Source: Bacteroidia bacterium
Lineage (GTDB): Bacteria > Bacteroidota > Bacteroidia > NS11-12g > UBA9320
DNA: 64,000 nucleotides
Assembly (NCBI GenBank): GCA_028339355.1
Contig: JAOLBX010000004.1
Span: 1-64,000, forward strand
Direction: 5' to 3'
Below are positions 19,151-27,625 of the stretch, piece by piece. The translations under genes were made by a program, and so were the position numbers. The notes below the pieces were generated by a model, which saw nothing but the letters and a program-made list of their open reading frames with translations, searched no databases and was not told the DNA's origin. Every line of letters starts with the position of its first letter. Positions within the stretch are counted from its first letter, which is position 1.

Positions 19151-19194
19151 CCTCTCACACCACCGTACGTACGGGTCTCGTATACGGCGGTTCA
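19151..19194 (-). ncRNA. Group II intron domain V
   Basis: The minus strand folds GAACCGCCGTATACGAG with CGTACGTACGGTGGTG into the short conserved hairpin that forms the ribozyme active site. It lies just after the maturase stop codon and is followed by a GC-rich domain VI hairpin (GCAGGG region at 19141). Confidence 0.8.
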
Positions 19195-19200
19195 TTAATC

Positions 19201-20469
19201 CTACTTCACTTGGAGGTAGTATTCAAGCATACTTACATACCCTCTCTTTTTAAGTCTGTCTTTGGTTATGGTGGTGATTAGAATAGGGCTTTGGGCAGTT
19301 GCCCATCCTCCCATTCTTGTTCTGCTCCACGCATAAGCTTGATCTTGGTTGATGCCCAGTCTTATGAGGTTTTTCCTCTTCCTATCGGGTTTCTTCCAGT
19401 CTGTCCAAATACAGTATCTTAATCGATTTCTTATCCATTCATCTAGCTTCTTTAGCTTCTGATGTATGCTTGCCTTTTTGAAGTAATTTATCCATCCTCG
19501 TATCAACAGATTCGTACGCTGTATACGTTCATCAAAACTGGCAGGTATAGTCTTTTGGGTTATTGCCTTAAGCTTAGCTTTTAGCTCTTCCCACTTAGAC
19601 TGTTTTACTACCAGTTGATACTTGCCCTTCTCTCCTTTCTTGTAGGTTGGCACAAAACCAAAACCTAGTAGATTAAAGTTTACGGGTCTTCGTATACCGC
19701 TTTTCTCTCTGTTGATTGGTAGATGAAGTTTGTGCCGCAAAAACGTATAGATACTATTACCTATTCGCTTTGCAGCCTTTTCACTTCGTACATAGATACT
19801 GAAATCATCTGCATATCGCACATACTTATGTCCACGCTTCTCCAGTTCTTTATCCAACTCATTGAGTAAGATATTGGATAGTAATGGACTCAAAGGTGAG
19901 CCTTGCGGCACCCCTTTTCTTCGTTTGTGCAATTTACCGTTGATTTGTATCGGCACTCTAAGAAATCTTCGCAGCAGCTTTAAAGTTGCTTTGCACTTTA
20001 CCTTCTCGTATATCAAATCCAGTAGAACAAAATGTTCTACCTCATCGAAAAATGACTTTAAATCAATATCTACGATGTGTTGGTAGCCTGAATTGATATT
20101 GGTAAGGCTCCGTGCTACGGCTTGTTGGGCGTTGCGGTTTGGGCGAAATCCATAACTATATTGCTGAAAATCTACCTCGAAAATAGGCTGCAATACTTGA
20201 TGCATTGCTTGTTGGAACATCCTGTCTGTAACCGTTGGTATGCCGAGTAATCTCGTTTTACCATTACTCTTGGGTATTTCAATACCTAAAATTGGGCTTG
20301 GCTGATAATCTTCAACACGTATTTGCTCTATGTACTTCGCTCCATTGGCTTGGAGGTGGGATTTGAGTTGGGCTACGCCCATTTCATCTACCCCTCCTTC
20401 TCCTTTATTGCGGTACACTTGCTTATACGCTAAGTTTAAATTCCTTTTACTTGTTAGTTCTGCTATCAT
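19201..20469 (-). CDS. ltrA: Group II intron reverse transcriptase/maturase
   Basis: The 422-aa protein has the reverse transcriptase blocks in order: GIPTVTDRMFQQA, YSYGFRPNRNAQQAV, VDIDLKSFFDEV, KGVPQGSPLSPLLSNI, then the catalytic YADD at residues 219-222. The maturase (X) domain follows, with RGWINYFKKAS and the closing GGWATAQSPILITT. There is no HNH endonuclease domain. Absence of that domain and the length of about 420 aa are features of the group IIC lineage, which targets DNA hairpins. The gene ends 7 bases before domain V. Its role is splicing and reinsertion of the intron. Confidence 0.93.
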   Translation of the reverse strand: MIAELTSKRNLNLAYKQVYRNKGEGGVDEMGVAQLKSHLQANGAKYIEQIRVEDYQPSPILGIEIPKSNGKTRLLGIPTVTDRMFQQAMHQVLQPIFEVDFQQYSYGFRPNRNAQQAVARSLTNINSGYQHIVDIDLKSFFDEVEHFVLLDLIYEKVKCKATLKLLRRFLRVPIQINGKLHKRRKGVPQGSPLSPLLSNILLNELDKELEKRGHKYVRYADDFSIYVRSEKAAKRIGNSIYTFLRHKLHLPINREKSGIRRPVNFNLLGFGFVPTYKKGEKGKYQLVVKQSKWEELKAKLKAITQKTIPASFDERIQRTNLLIRGWINYFKKASIHQKLKKLDEWIRNRLRYCIWTDWKKPDRKRKNLIRLGINQDQAYAWSRTRMGGWATAQSPILITTITKDRLKKRGYVSMLEYYLQVK

Positions 20470-20952
20470 TTCTGATGCTCTCCTCGTTTTGCGGTTTCGC
20501 CTATGCTTGGGCTATATATGCACTAGAGTACTATCCTTAACGTGCTTACACTCCCTAGCTCATTTGAAACCAGATTAATGTTCTGCCCTTCATTGTTTAT
20601 CGGCCAAACAACTACTATGGCTTCTGCTGACTTCTCTCTTACCTCAACTCGTAACCAGAGAGACCTCCCTTGGTAAGACAAATAGCTTTCGGTCAATCAC
20701 TGCCTAATCTACTACTTCGGTCTTTTTAACTTTGGGCGTCGCAATGATGTGCTTACTTGCCCGACCTTATAGCCTCATATTAGGTTTCTGTACGTCAGTA
20801 CCGACCTTTGTAGTCTCGCTTACTTCACTGCATACCTCACGGTAAACCAGCTTGCGACTTACTAATGCTTCCCGGCTTTAATCCAGGCACATAGAGGACT
20901 TGCACCTCCTAGCTTTTCCTATTTCTAGGTATATTTGCCATTCAAGGCACAC

Positions 20953-21077
20953 ACAATGTATATACAAAATAGGCGAAATAGTAGTAAATTCAACGGTTGT
21001 AGCCCGCTTCAATTTTGTAACGGTTTGACAGGTTTGAAGCCCGCAATCGCCTACTTTGCATATACTAAACGTTGTGC
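20953..21077 (+). repeat. attC-like palindromic recombination site 1 (interrupted by the intron)
   Basis: The left arm CAATGTATATACAAAATAGG and the right arm ending CATATACTAAACGTTGTGC pair across an imperfect hairpin (shared inner stem TAGGCGA / TCGCCTA). With the intron removed the outer left arm is CGCCCTACAAC, opposed by GTTGTGC. GTTGTGC is close to the integron R-box GTTRRRY but not a perfect match. The site separates the 18.5-kb lipoprotein gene from the 21-kb pair. No integron integrase is in the window. Confidence 0.55.
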
Positions 21078-21096
21078 TTAATGCCGAAGATACACT

Positions 21097-21300
21097 CTAT
21101 TCAACGTATTCTAAAATATCGCCAGGTTGACAGTCTAATGCCAAACAAATTGCATCTAAGGTGGAGAAACGAATTGCTTTAACTTTTCCTTGCTTTAAAA
21201 TTGACAAATTTACTGTTGACACACCAACTTTTTCAGAAAGTTCTTTTAACTTTAATTTACGTTTAGCCAACATCACATCTAAATTTACTATTATGGCCAT
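21097..21300 (-). CDS. Cro/CI-type HTH regulator
   Basis: The protein is 67 aa and almost entirely one HTH_26-type domain: LAKRKLKLKELSEKVGVS, then LSILKQGKVKAIRFSTL and CLALDCQPGDILEYVE. It resembles YozG-like regulators, which are often encoded with a small membrane protein. Here it lies 12 bases after a membrane protein gene on the same strand and is probably co-transcribed with it. The pair sits between two attC-like elements. The target is probably its own promoter. Confidence 0.8.
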   Translation of the reverse strand: MAIIVNLDVMLAKRKLKLKELSEKVGVSTVNLSILKQGKVKAIRFSTLDAICLALDCQPGDILEYVE

Positions 21301-21312
21301 ATACTTTTAAAT

Positions 21313-21819
21313 TTAAACTATTAATGAACTTTCGATTTCATTTAATAAATCATCATAATTTTTTTCATTTTTCCCCCAAGAATACATTTGGAATAGGGTT
21401 GACGAACAAAATTTCATTATTGTTTCATTTCCTTTAGTTTCAAAATTAATGTATAAATTTTCGCCCCAAGATTTAAATGTAATTTTTGAAATCGCTAGAA
21501 TTTCAAATTTATTTTCATCTGTTTCAACCAATTTAAAATCTGAATGATTAATTACCTCTATGATTTTTTCAAACATCAACCCCTTTGGTATATCATATGA
21601 CTTTTCCGACCGAACCTTTGTTGTAAATAGATTATACCGACTTGTAAAGTAACTCTTGAATGAAAGTGATTTTCTAATAATCAAATTGAAGATAAAAAAC
21701 CCTACTATTAAAAATAAAAAAGTCATCATTATAGGGTTATTAGGTTTTAAATAGTAAGGACTTAAACCTGAAATAAGCATAATTAAGAATGCTACTGAAA
21801 TATGTTTTAATGTTTTCAT
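21313..21819 (-). CDS. Hypothetical membrane protein
   Basis: The 168-aa protein has two membrane helices at about residues 7-23 and 31-50. A soluble C-terminal domain of about 110 residues contains FEKIIEVINHSDFKL and NLYINFETKGNETIMKF. I do not recognise the family. The usual partner of a YozG-like regulator is a DUF2975 membrane protein, but this one does not look like DUF2975. Co-transcription with the HTH gene is likely. Oriented opposite to the flanking cassette genes. Confidence 0.6.
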   Translation of the reverse strand: MKTLKHISVAFLIMLISGLSPYYLKPNNPIMMTFLFLIVGFFIFNLIIRKSLSFKSYFTSRYNLFTTKVRSEKSYDIPKGLMFEKIIEVINHSDFKLVETDENKFEILAISKITFKSWGENLYINFETKGNETIMKFCSSTLFQMYSWGKNEKNYDDLLNEIESSLIV

Positions 21820-21934
21820 TAAATTAAAAGTTTTAATATTAATGCAAATTAAAGGTTAAAAAAAATGATAAACAAATATTTATTAATGTTTATCATTAAT
21901 TTTATTATGCTATACATTACTATTTAAACACTAA

Positions 21935-22127
21935 GCACAACAATGTATAAAAAACATAGGGCTTTTGTGTTAACTCCAAAGCTCTGTGTGCATTTATAAA
22001 GTCCGCTAAATATAAAATTTGGTATTTAAGACAAACATAAAATCAAAATATTTATATTTAGCTCAGTAATAAACTGAAACAATAGTGCTTATTTATTGCC
22101 CTACGTTTCTTATACTAAACGTTGTGC
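21935..22127 (+). repeat. attC-like palindromic recombination site 2 (intact)
   Basis: The left end GCACAACAATGTATAA and the right end TTATACTAAACGTTGTGC are inverted with an unpaired step. The pairing continues inward with ACATAGGGC against GCCCTACGT. The whole imperfect palindrome is about 193 bases, long for attC but within the range of such sites. The ATG of the next gene is 25 bases beyond GTTGTGC, as expected for a cassette. The remaining bases of this 330-base gap hold nothing else I can identify. Confidence 0.55.
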
Positions 22128-22151
22128 TTTATGCAAAAAGACCATCACTAA

Positions 22152-22547
22152 ATGAATACTCTATACGAAACGGATAGACTAAAACTTGAAAATGAGTTTG
22201 AAGCGACTTTCTTGACCGACAAGAAATCAGGTCAGACTTTAATGGAAGACGATTTCTATGGAGACCCGAACTGTGGACTGATTGATAAGGATAACAAATG
22301 GGCGATTGTTGCAGGGGAACATTTGACTATATGGACACCGAAAAAATGGAAGAGAATAGAAAACGAAGATTTAAAGTGGATTCATTCTATTCGTATAAAA
22401 GATTTGGAAGTGGTTGAAGTATTAACTGATCCTTGGAGCAAAAAATCGGCAATTTGGGAAATCAATGTTAAGACTTTAGAGTTCAAAAAGGTAAGAGACT
22501 TTAACGACTATAAAGACCATGAATATTCAGAGAATGTGAATTGGTAA
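22152..22547 (+). CDS. Hypothetical protein (cassette-type gene)
   Basis: An acidic, tryptophan-rich 131-aa protein without signal peptide. Segments such as GDPNCGLIDKDNKWAIV and AGEHLTIWTPKKWKRI suggest a beta-rich fold. The style (small, single domain, W-rich, mobile context) recalls immunity proteins of polymorphic toxin systems, but I recognise no specific family and no toxin is nearby. It lies between attC-like site 2 and a third R-box-like GCACA that is interrupted by a truncated intron copy. Confidence 0.6.
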   Translation: MNTLYETDRLKLENEFEATFLTDKKSGQTLMEDDFYGDPNCGLIDKDNKWAIVAGEHLTIWTPKKWKRIENEDLKWIHSIRIKDLEVVEVLTDPWSKKSAIWEINVKTLEFKKVRDFNDYKDHEYSENVNW

Positions 22548-22577
22548 AATGAAAAAATAATAAAGCACGAAAGCACA

Positions 22578-22726
22578 ATCGAGTAGACCGCCCCGCTAAT
22601 TAAAGCAGGGAGGGCCTCTCACACCACCGTACGTAAGGGTCTCGTATACGGCGGTTCATTAATCCTCTTCACTTGGAGATAGTACTCAAGCACTTACATA
22701 CCCTCTCTTTTTAAGTCTGTCTTTAG
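22578..22726 (-). mobile_element. Group II intron fragment (3' end, copy 2)
   Basis: About 149 bases are nearly identical to the 3' end of the complete intron: domain VI, domain V and the last codons of the maturase. The homology stops at GTCTTTA, where GGTTCTGTATC begins, a string resembling the left end of the local IS6-type element. Just outside the intron 3' end is AAGCACA, the same R-box position used by the complete copy. The rest of this 330-base gap, up to the integrase gene, holds only a further copy of the TGTCAAAATGTGAC motif (near 22815). Confidence 0.85.
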
Positions 22727-22879
22727 GGTTCTGTATCCTTTCCAATTATTCATCCAGCTCAAACCACGACCAACCCCTAGACTCATACTTCTTCCAATTT
22801 TAAAGGACCAGTGTCAAAATGTGACCTGATGAGTCACGATTTCTTTCACTCAATATTGGTTGTGTTAAAATCAAACACT

Positions 22880-24091
22880 TTAGGCCAACTTATCATTAAA
22901 TCTCATCAATTCTGCATCATCCATCCCCCCGTAGTAAAATTTTATCATCTCTGGTGAAGAATGTCCAACCATCGTTGCAACAAGTGGAACACTATGTCCA
23001 CTTCTGATTTGGTGGGTAATGTAAGTCTCTCTAGCTGTCTTAATCCTTAGAGGAACACTGAGGCCAAGAATTGACTCCAATTTTCGAAGTTGGATATTCA
23101 CCCGCCGTCTAACCTTGTGGGACTTGTTGTCAATCGTATTTTCTTTAGCCCCTTCTTCCAGTAACCCTAATATGTAAGGACTGTTCTTGTCTCCAAGTTT
23201 ATCTAGTAACTCCTGAACCTTGTTTGTGACTGGGATCGTCAAGGGTCGTTTGTTATATACCGTGGTGTTTTTAGTCTTATGACGGAAAATCACTATCACA
23301 TTGTTCTTGATATCTGTCCATTTCATGTTGAGTGCGTCAATGAAATTAATTCCGCTACAGCGATATAGGAGGAGCCATATATCTCGGGCGTATTCCAATT
23401 TTTTTTGATCTCCATTAAATTCATCGAACGCGACCAGTCTCTTTGTCTCATCCAGTGTCAGCACGACTTTAGTTGATGACGAGCTACAAATTGAATACTT
23501 CCGCTTCCCAAATGGGTATTCATAGTCTGATGGTAGAACATATTTCTTTTCACTAATCGTGTAATTAATGATTACTCGAAGATCTCTCATGACAGAGGCT
23601 ATCGTACTGTTGCTTAATTCCTTTGCACTCAACTTTCTCTCAAAGGTCTTCAGCATTCTTGAGGTCACACCTGAAATCTCCAAATCTTCATAGTATCTAT
23701 TAACTACATTCCTACTGTACCTCATACGCTGTTTCGTCTTGATTGCAATCTCACTCGTTGTGATATACTCGTCAAATACATCACTTATTAGTGGTACTTT
23801 ATCTTGAATTGGTGGGGCTAAGAACAATTCCTTGAGTTTCTTTCTGTCTAGAGTTCCAACCTGATCGTAGACCTTCTTCGCCTTCTCAATGGATCGATCC
23901 ATTTCCTTTCTAAAATGGACTGACTTTACATCCCGGTTATTTATGTCCATAAACCGTTTGTAGTCTCTTTCTGTAACCTTGGTGAGGTATATGTCCACAA
24001 ATCGTTTTTTATCGAATATCCTGACTGCAACATTGTGTTTATCACCTTCTAAGGTGATCCTTCTATCTAATATGATTTTTACGGTTGCCAA
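22880..24091 (-). CDS. Tyrosine recombinase (integrase)
   Basis: The 403-aa protein has an arm-binding N-terminal domain, a SAM-like core-binding domain (about residues 100-190) and a C-terminal catalytic domain. Likely catalytic residues are Arg354 in KTARETYITH, His377 in MVGHSSPEM and Tyr387 in KFYYGG. The usual His of the HxxR motif is Lys351, as in some Bacteroidota integrases. The start appears to be TTG. It is the best candidate for the enzyme that integrated the island into the tRNA gene. It lies 7 bases after the excisionase-like gene, and a recombinase-site-like repeat follows its 3' end. Confidence 0.92.
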   Translation of the reverse strand: MATVKIILDRRITLEGDKHNVAVRIFDKKRFVDIYLTKVTERDYKRFMDINNRDVKSVHFRKEMDRSIEKAKKVYDQVGTLDRKKLKELFLAPPIQDKVPLISDVFDEYITTSEIAIKTKQRMRYSRNVVNRYYEDLEISGVTSRMLKTFERKLSAKELSNSTIASVMRDLRVIINYTISEKKYVLPSDYEYPFGKRKYSICSSSSTKVVLTLDETKRLVAFDEFNGDQKKLEYARDIWLLLYRCSGINFIDALNMKWTDIKNNVIVIFRHKTKNTTVYNKRPLTIPVTNKVQELLDKLGDKNSPYILGLLEEGAKENTIDNKSHKVRRRVNIQLRKLESILGLSVPLRIKTARETYITHQIRSGHSVPLVATMVGHSSPEMIKFYYGGMDDAELMRFNDKLA

Positions 24092-24097
24092 ATCCTG

Positions 24098-24418
24098 TTA
24101 AAAATCTACAATTTCAGGTAATTCATTCAAAACTGAACGATATGATTTCATCCACTGATCAATTTCCACCTTATCAATTCTATAGCCTAATGGCCCCTTT
24201 GAATTTGGAATCCACCCTTTTGCGATTAGCCGATAGATTGTACGTGTGGAAACATCTAAATATGTTGCTGCAGATTTCAAAGTCATATACCTTGTGCGTG
24301 ATTGATCAGTTGAACTATGTGCTAAACTGAGGTCCATATTTTGATTATGCTGCATTTTTATATTCATTTCTTTAATCATCTCAGATTCAATTACATTTTC
24401 TAAAACTTCCTTGTTCAT
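24098..24418 (-). CDS. Excisionase-like helix-turn-helix protein
   Basis: The 106-aa protein carries a MerR/excisionase-type HTH in its C-terminal part: TLKSAATYLDVSTRTIYRLI followed by KGWIPNSKGPLGYRIDKVEI. The N-terminal 40 residues are polar. It is upstream of and co-directional with the integrase, the standard arrangement for the factor that directs excision. It could also regulate the integrase promoter. About 240 bases separate it from the divergent next gene. Confidence 0.85.
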   Translation of the reverse strand: MNKEVLENVIESEMIKEMNIKMQHNQNMDLSLAHSSTDQSRTRYMTLKSAATYLDVSTRTIYRLIAKGWIPNSKGPLGYRIDKVEIDQWMKSYRSVLNELPEIVDF

Positions 24419-24661
24419 TCCGTCATACTATATAATGGTTTACATATTATACTGTATTGTATATCAGCACTATACGATAAAGTATACGGAAAATATTTTT
24501 AAAAGTCAACCCCCTCTAGGGCTTGATAGATTCATTTTTATTTCGTATCCTTTTTATGTGTGATGGATTCATTTGTCAAGACTCTGTCAATACACATTAT
24601 TAACACATAACCCTTCATTGAGTGGCTGAGACAACAGTGTAGATAGAGGATCAAACTAAAT

Positions 24662-25936
24662 ATGTTTTCATTTTATGATGAATCAATCTATAAACTAAAA
24701 CCAATTAAGACAATTGAGTTCTCAAAGCTAATTGATATAGTCCGGAGCAACCCTTATCAAAGGGATTACAAAACACTGAGGTCACTCTCTAAAGATGATG
24801 ACAGGTATAAAAGACTAAAGAAGACATTCCCTAGAGTCAACGCAAATTGTGTCGTAAAATACCATACGCTGAGAGAAGAATTTTTTAACCAAAATTACGT
24901 ATCTGGATCAGGGTATATCTACCTTGATATTGATGGTTTAGAGGATGCCAGAGCTTATAAGAAGGAATTTATACAGCAATATGGAGAACTAGTAGCAATG
25001 GTGTCCCTATCGAGTGGAGGTAGGGGTCTTTCTATATTGGTTAGAATTAGTGAAAACATCGAATCACATCAACACTATATGGATGTTTTGACTTATGTTA
25101 AGGATAACTATTTCAATGGTATTACATTCGACGAGAAGGCTGAAACGTTATCTCAATGTTGGTTTATCTCCTATGATCCAGAAGTATATTCAAACGATAC
25201 CAATGTCATTGATGTAAGTTGTGTAGAAAAGTGCGTAAATCAAGGTATTATCCCTTTGGGGGTTGTAAAGAATACACTGAAGTACGCAGAAAAACACATT
25301 AAGAATTTATCGTTTTATGAAATCTATCAAAATATTACTACAAGTACTCCATATAGTAACAAAGGTCTAATTGATATCAATCCCATTGATTATTCTACTG
25401 CTAAGTCACCAAGATATATTACAGATGGAACCAAGAGAAATACTTACACTAGATTAATCCATATCCTAGTTCACCTAAATCCTGAAGTAGACCCCAAATG
25501 GTTACTAGCATACATATATAAACTCAATGAAAGATGTGCTCACCCCAAAATGTCCTATAGGGACTTACAGTCATTATTCAACTGGCAATACAACCATTGT
25601 AAAAGTGAAGAATACCTGTATTCTGGTGGTACAACTAAAAGTATTCATATTAGTAGTGAACTCGGGCTATCTGCTCAAGAAAAGAGCTCTATTGCAAACA
25701 AGATAACTGGAAAGATAAGATCGAATAAAACTAAAGAAAAGATATCTGCAGCAATTGAAGACCTAAGATCTAACGGCAAGAAGATAACTAATACGGCAAT
25801 CAGTAAAGTTTCAGGACTAAGTAGAAAGACTGTGATTAAACATATGGAGGACTTAGAATCAACAAATTTAGATGAACATGTCAATGAACTCATAAGGTCT
25901 ATTGATTCCAAACAGCGTCCTTCAAAGTTGGAGTAA
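24662..25936 (+). CDS. VirE-N/BT4734-domain protein (mobile-element replication type)
   Basis: The N-terminal half matches the BT4734-like/VirE N-terminal domain found in Bacteroidota mobile elements: GYIYLDIDGLEDA, MVSLSSGGRGLSILVR and FDEKAETLSQCWFISYD. These proteins are thought to act in DNA replication or priming of the element; there is a related primase-like fold with conserved acidic DID residues. The middle part resembles primase C-terminal helices (NPEVDPKWLLAYIYKLNERC). The last 80 residues contain a probable HTH (NTAISKVSGLSRKTVIKHME). No helicase domain is fused. It is convergent with the methylase gene, 6 bases apart. Confidence 0.75.
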   Translation: MFSFYDESIYKLKPIKTIEFSKLIDIVRSNPYQRDYKTLRSLSKDDDRYKRLKKTFPRVNANCVVKYHTLREEFFNQNYVSGSGYIYLDIDGLEDARAYKKEFIQQYGELVAMVSLSSGGRGLSILVRISENIESHQHYMDVLTYVKDNYFNGITFDEKAETLSQCWFISYDPEVYSNDTNVIDVSCVEKCVNQGIIPLGVVKNTLKYAEKHIKNLSFYEIYQNITTSTPYSNKGLIDINPIDYSTAKSPRYITDGTKRNTYTRLIHILVHLNPEVDPKWLLAYIYKLNERCAHPKMSYRDLQSLFNWQYNHCKSEEYLYSGGTTKSIHISSELGLSAQEKSSIANKITGKIRSNKTKEKISAAIEDLRSNGKKITNTAISKVSGLSRKTVIKHMEDLESTNLDEHVNELIRSIDSKQRPSKLE

Positions 25937-25942
25937 GTTGAA

Positions 25943-27625
25943 CTATGCAGCATCTTTAAGTTCAGAATTTTGTTCGCCGAGGTATTTATTGAATCGTTTT
26001 TCACAAAATGCGATGGATTCTGGGTCGATATCATAGCCGATGACTTTTCTACCCATTGTTAGGCCAATTCCAATAGTTCCCGATCCTACGAAATTGTCGA
26101 TTATTGTATCCTCAATATTGCTGTAGGCGGCTATGAAATCCTTATATATGTCCACTCTACATGGAGCATCATGTTGAAAGGTAGGGTCTATTTCCTTCAG
26201 ATCTCTGGGATTTGATACCGGCGTAGTAAATACATTGGTTCGGTCTGCTTCAGGTCCGGCCATGTAATAATTGGTTGTTCCATCAGATCGTTTTGACCCT
26301 CTTCTAGCTTTGAATACCCCAGCAAATGACTCTTTTTTTATATTGTTGAACACAGGTTCCTCGTCTGAGTTACATGCTACGATAATTGACTCTTTTGCAT
26401 TCATGAATCTTCCAAAATGTTTTGCAAATTTTGGATTGGTCTTGATCCATACATTCTCATCCAAAATTCTGAATCCACTTCTTCTCATCCTCACAATCAG
26501 TTCAGGTATTATCCCTTGATATCCTCCAAGATATGATTCTGCGATAACTATGACTAGTACTCCGTTGGAAAGAAGTTTCTTCTTAACTTCCATATTATAT
26601 TCCATGATTCGATCAATGTACTCTTCAGATGTTGCTTCCTGACCGAGTGGGTTTTCTCCTTGGTTTCGATATGATCTTTGTTGGAAATAAGGTGGCGAAT
26701 TAACACATAGCCGAGCAGAGTTGTCTGGCACCTCATCCATTTTAAGTGAACTTTTTGCGTACAGTTCATACATGTTATTATGTAGGTTGTGATTCTCTTG
26801 GAAGAACTTTATTATTTCGTGCTTTTTAACCATCTCTTCTTCTTTGGCCTCCTTAGATTTAGTAAGTTGAAAGGCTTTATGAACAGAGATTTGTCCTTTG
26901 TCCAATAGTTCTAGAATATTAGTCTTGTCCTTTTCTGGTTGATTCTCTTCAGCATAATATACATACATGAGTTTCTTCAATGTTGATGCTTTGAACTCAA
27001 TGCTGGCGATTATGCAAGCCCAGTGAAACCGATCCATTTTACCTTTGGGAATGAAATCAGATTCAATATTGTGCAGGTCAAGAATTTCCCTCTTTACTCC
27101 TTGCTGCTTACCCAACACTCCCAAGATGTGGTCGACATTCCTACAAATCTCAATTATGCCTCTTTTTGAATGGCCATTAACTTTGATTCGGTGGTCTTTG
27201 ATCTCCTCATCAGCGATGCGAACGACCTGACAAGTTATCAAAGGAAATTCCGAGGGAAATTGTCTGGCCACTTCAAATCGTCTTACACCATCGAAGATGA
27301 AAAGTTGACCATCCCGTTCAACGACGAGGATTGGACTTACCTGTCCATGGTTTCTCATTGAATACTTTAGAAGTTTTGATCGATCTGGAAAAGTAAACTC
27401 CTTGGCAAAAGGGTGAATCTCTAGTGTTTCCAATTCTACATCCTTTAACTTTGAGTTTGCTAAATCAATTATAGTTGATCCTTTGAAGTTATTGTTTGAA
27501 ACTTCATTTAACAGACTATTACTTCCTGCAACATTCTGTTTGTTTGTATATGATTTTTTCATACAGCAAACTTGGAAAATCTCTATTTCCGAAGACTCTA
27601 ATGCAGCGCTGCACTCAAATTTCAT
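25943..27625 (-). CDS. ParB-like domain fused to an adenine/N4-cytosine DNA methyltransferase
   Basis: Residues about 60-160 form a ParB/Srx-type domain (QVSPILVVERDGQLF, FDGVRRFEVARQ). The C-terminal half is an amino-methyltransferase with the catalytic SPPY motif at about residue 308 and, near the C-terminus, the SAM-binding DNFVGSGTIGIG, giving the beta-class order. Such ParB-methylase fusions occur in phages and mobile elements, where they modify element DNA or take part in restriction. The ATG overlaps the stop of the upstream gene (ATGA), so that gene and this one are translated together. The recognition sequence is unknown. Confidence 0.87.
   Translation of the reverse strand: MKFECSAALESSEIEIFQVCCMKKSYTNKQNVAGSNSLLNEVSNNNFKGSTIIDLANSKLKDVELETLEIHPFAKEFTFPDRSKLLKYSMRNHGQVSPILVVERDGQLFIFDGVRRFEVARQFPSEFPLITCQVVRIADEEIKDHRIKVNGHSKRGIIEICRNVDHILGVLGKQQGVKREILDLHNIESDFIPKGKMDRFHWACIIASIEFKASTLKKLMYVYYAEENQPEKDKTNILELLDKGQISVHKAFQLTKSKEAKEEEMVKKHEIIKFFQENHNLHNNMYELYAKSSLKMDEVPDNSARLCVNSPPYFQQRSYRNQGENPLGQEATSEEYIDRIMEYNMEVKKKLLSNGVLVIVIAESYLGGYQGIIPELIVRMRRSGFRILDENVWIKTNPKFAKHFGRFMNAKESIIVACNSDEEPVFNNIKKESFAGVFKARRGSKRSDGTTNYYMAGPEADRTNVFTTPVSNPRDLKEIDPTFQHDAPCRVDIYKDFIAAYSNIEDTIIDNFVGSGTIGIGLTMGRKVIGYDIDPESIAFCEKRFNKYLGEQNSELKDAA

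Larger units (their letters stand above)
19114..20952 (-). mobile_element. Group II intron, complete
   Basis: On the minus strand the element begins GTGTGCC (20952), agreeing with the group II 5' consensus GUGYG, and ends with GAT (19114). It contains a maturase gene and a typical domain V. Removing it joins ATTGT to TGTAGGGCG; in plus sense this gives CTACAACAATGTATA. The same region of the second attC-like element reads GCACAACAATGTATA, so this comparison supports the ends chosen. Two truncated copies of the 3' end exist (22578 and 49856), each preceded by ACA. Insertion in an attC-like R box and the short maturase suggest the group IIC-attC type. That subclass is inference. Confidence 0.88.

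Noticed and set aside
19201-20469. Reverse transcriptase as a retron or diversity-generating system
   Set aside because: Domain V, domain VI and intron ends with maturase motifs make it a group II intron; no msr/msd or template repeat is seen.
22727-22737. GGTTCTGTATC at the broken edge of intron copy 2, as an IS6 left end
   Set aside because: Only about 11 bases match and no transposase or right end follows; suggestive but too short to annotate as an element.
22880-24091. Integrase as an integron IntI
   Set aside because: It has an arm-binding domain and sits with an excisionase in a tRNA-borne island; the IntI-specific insert was not found.
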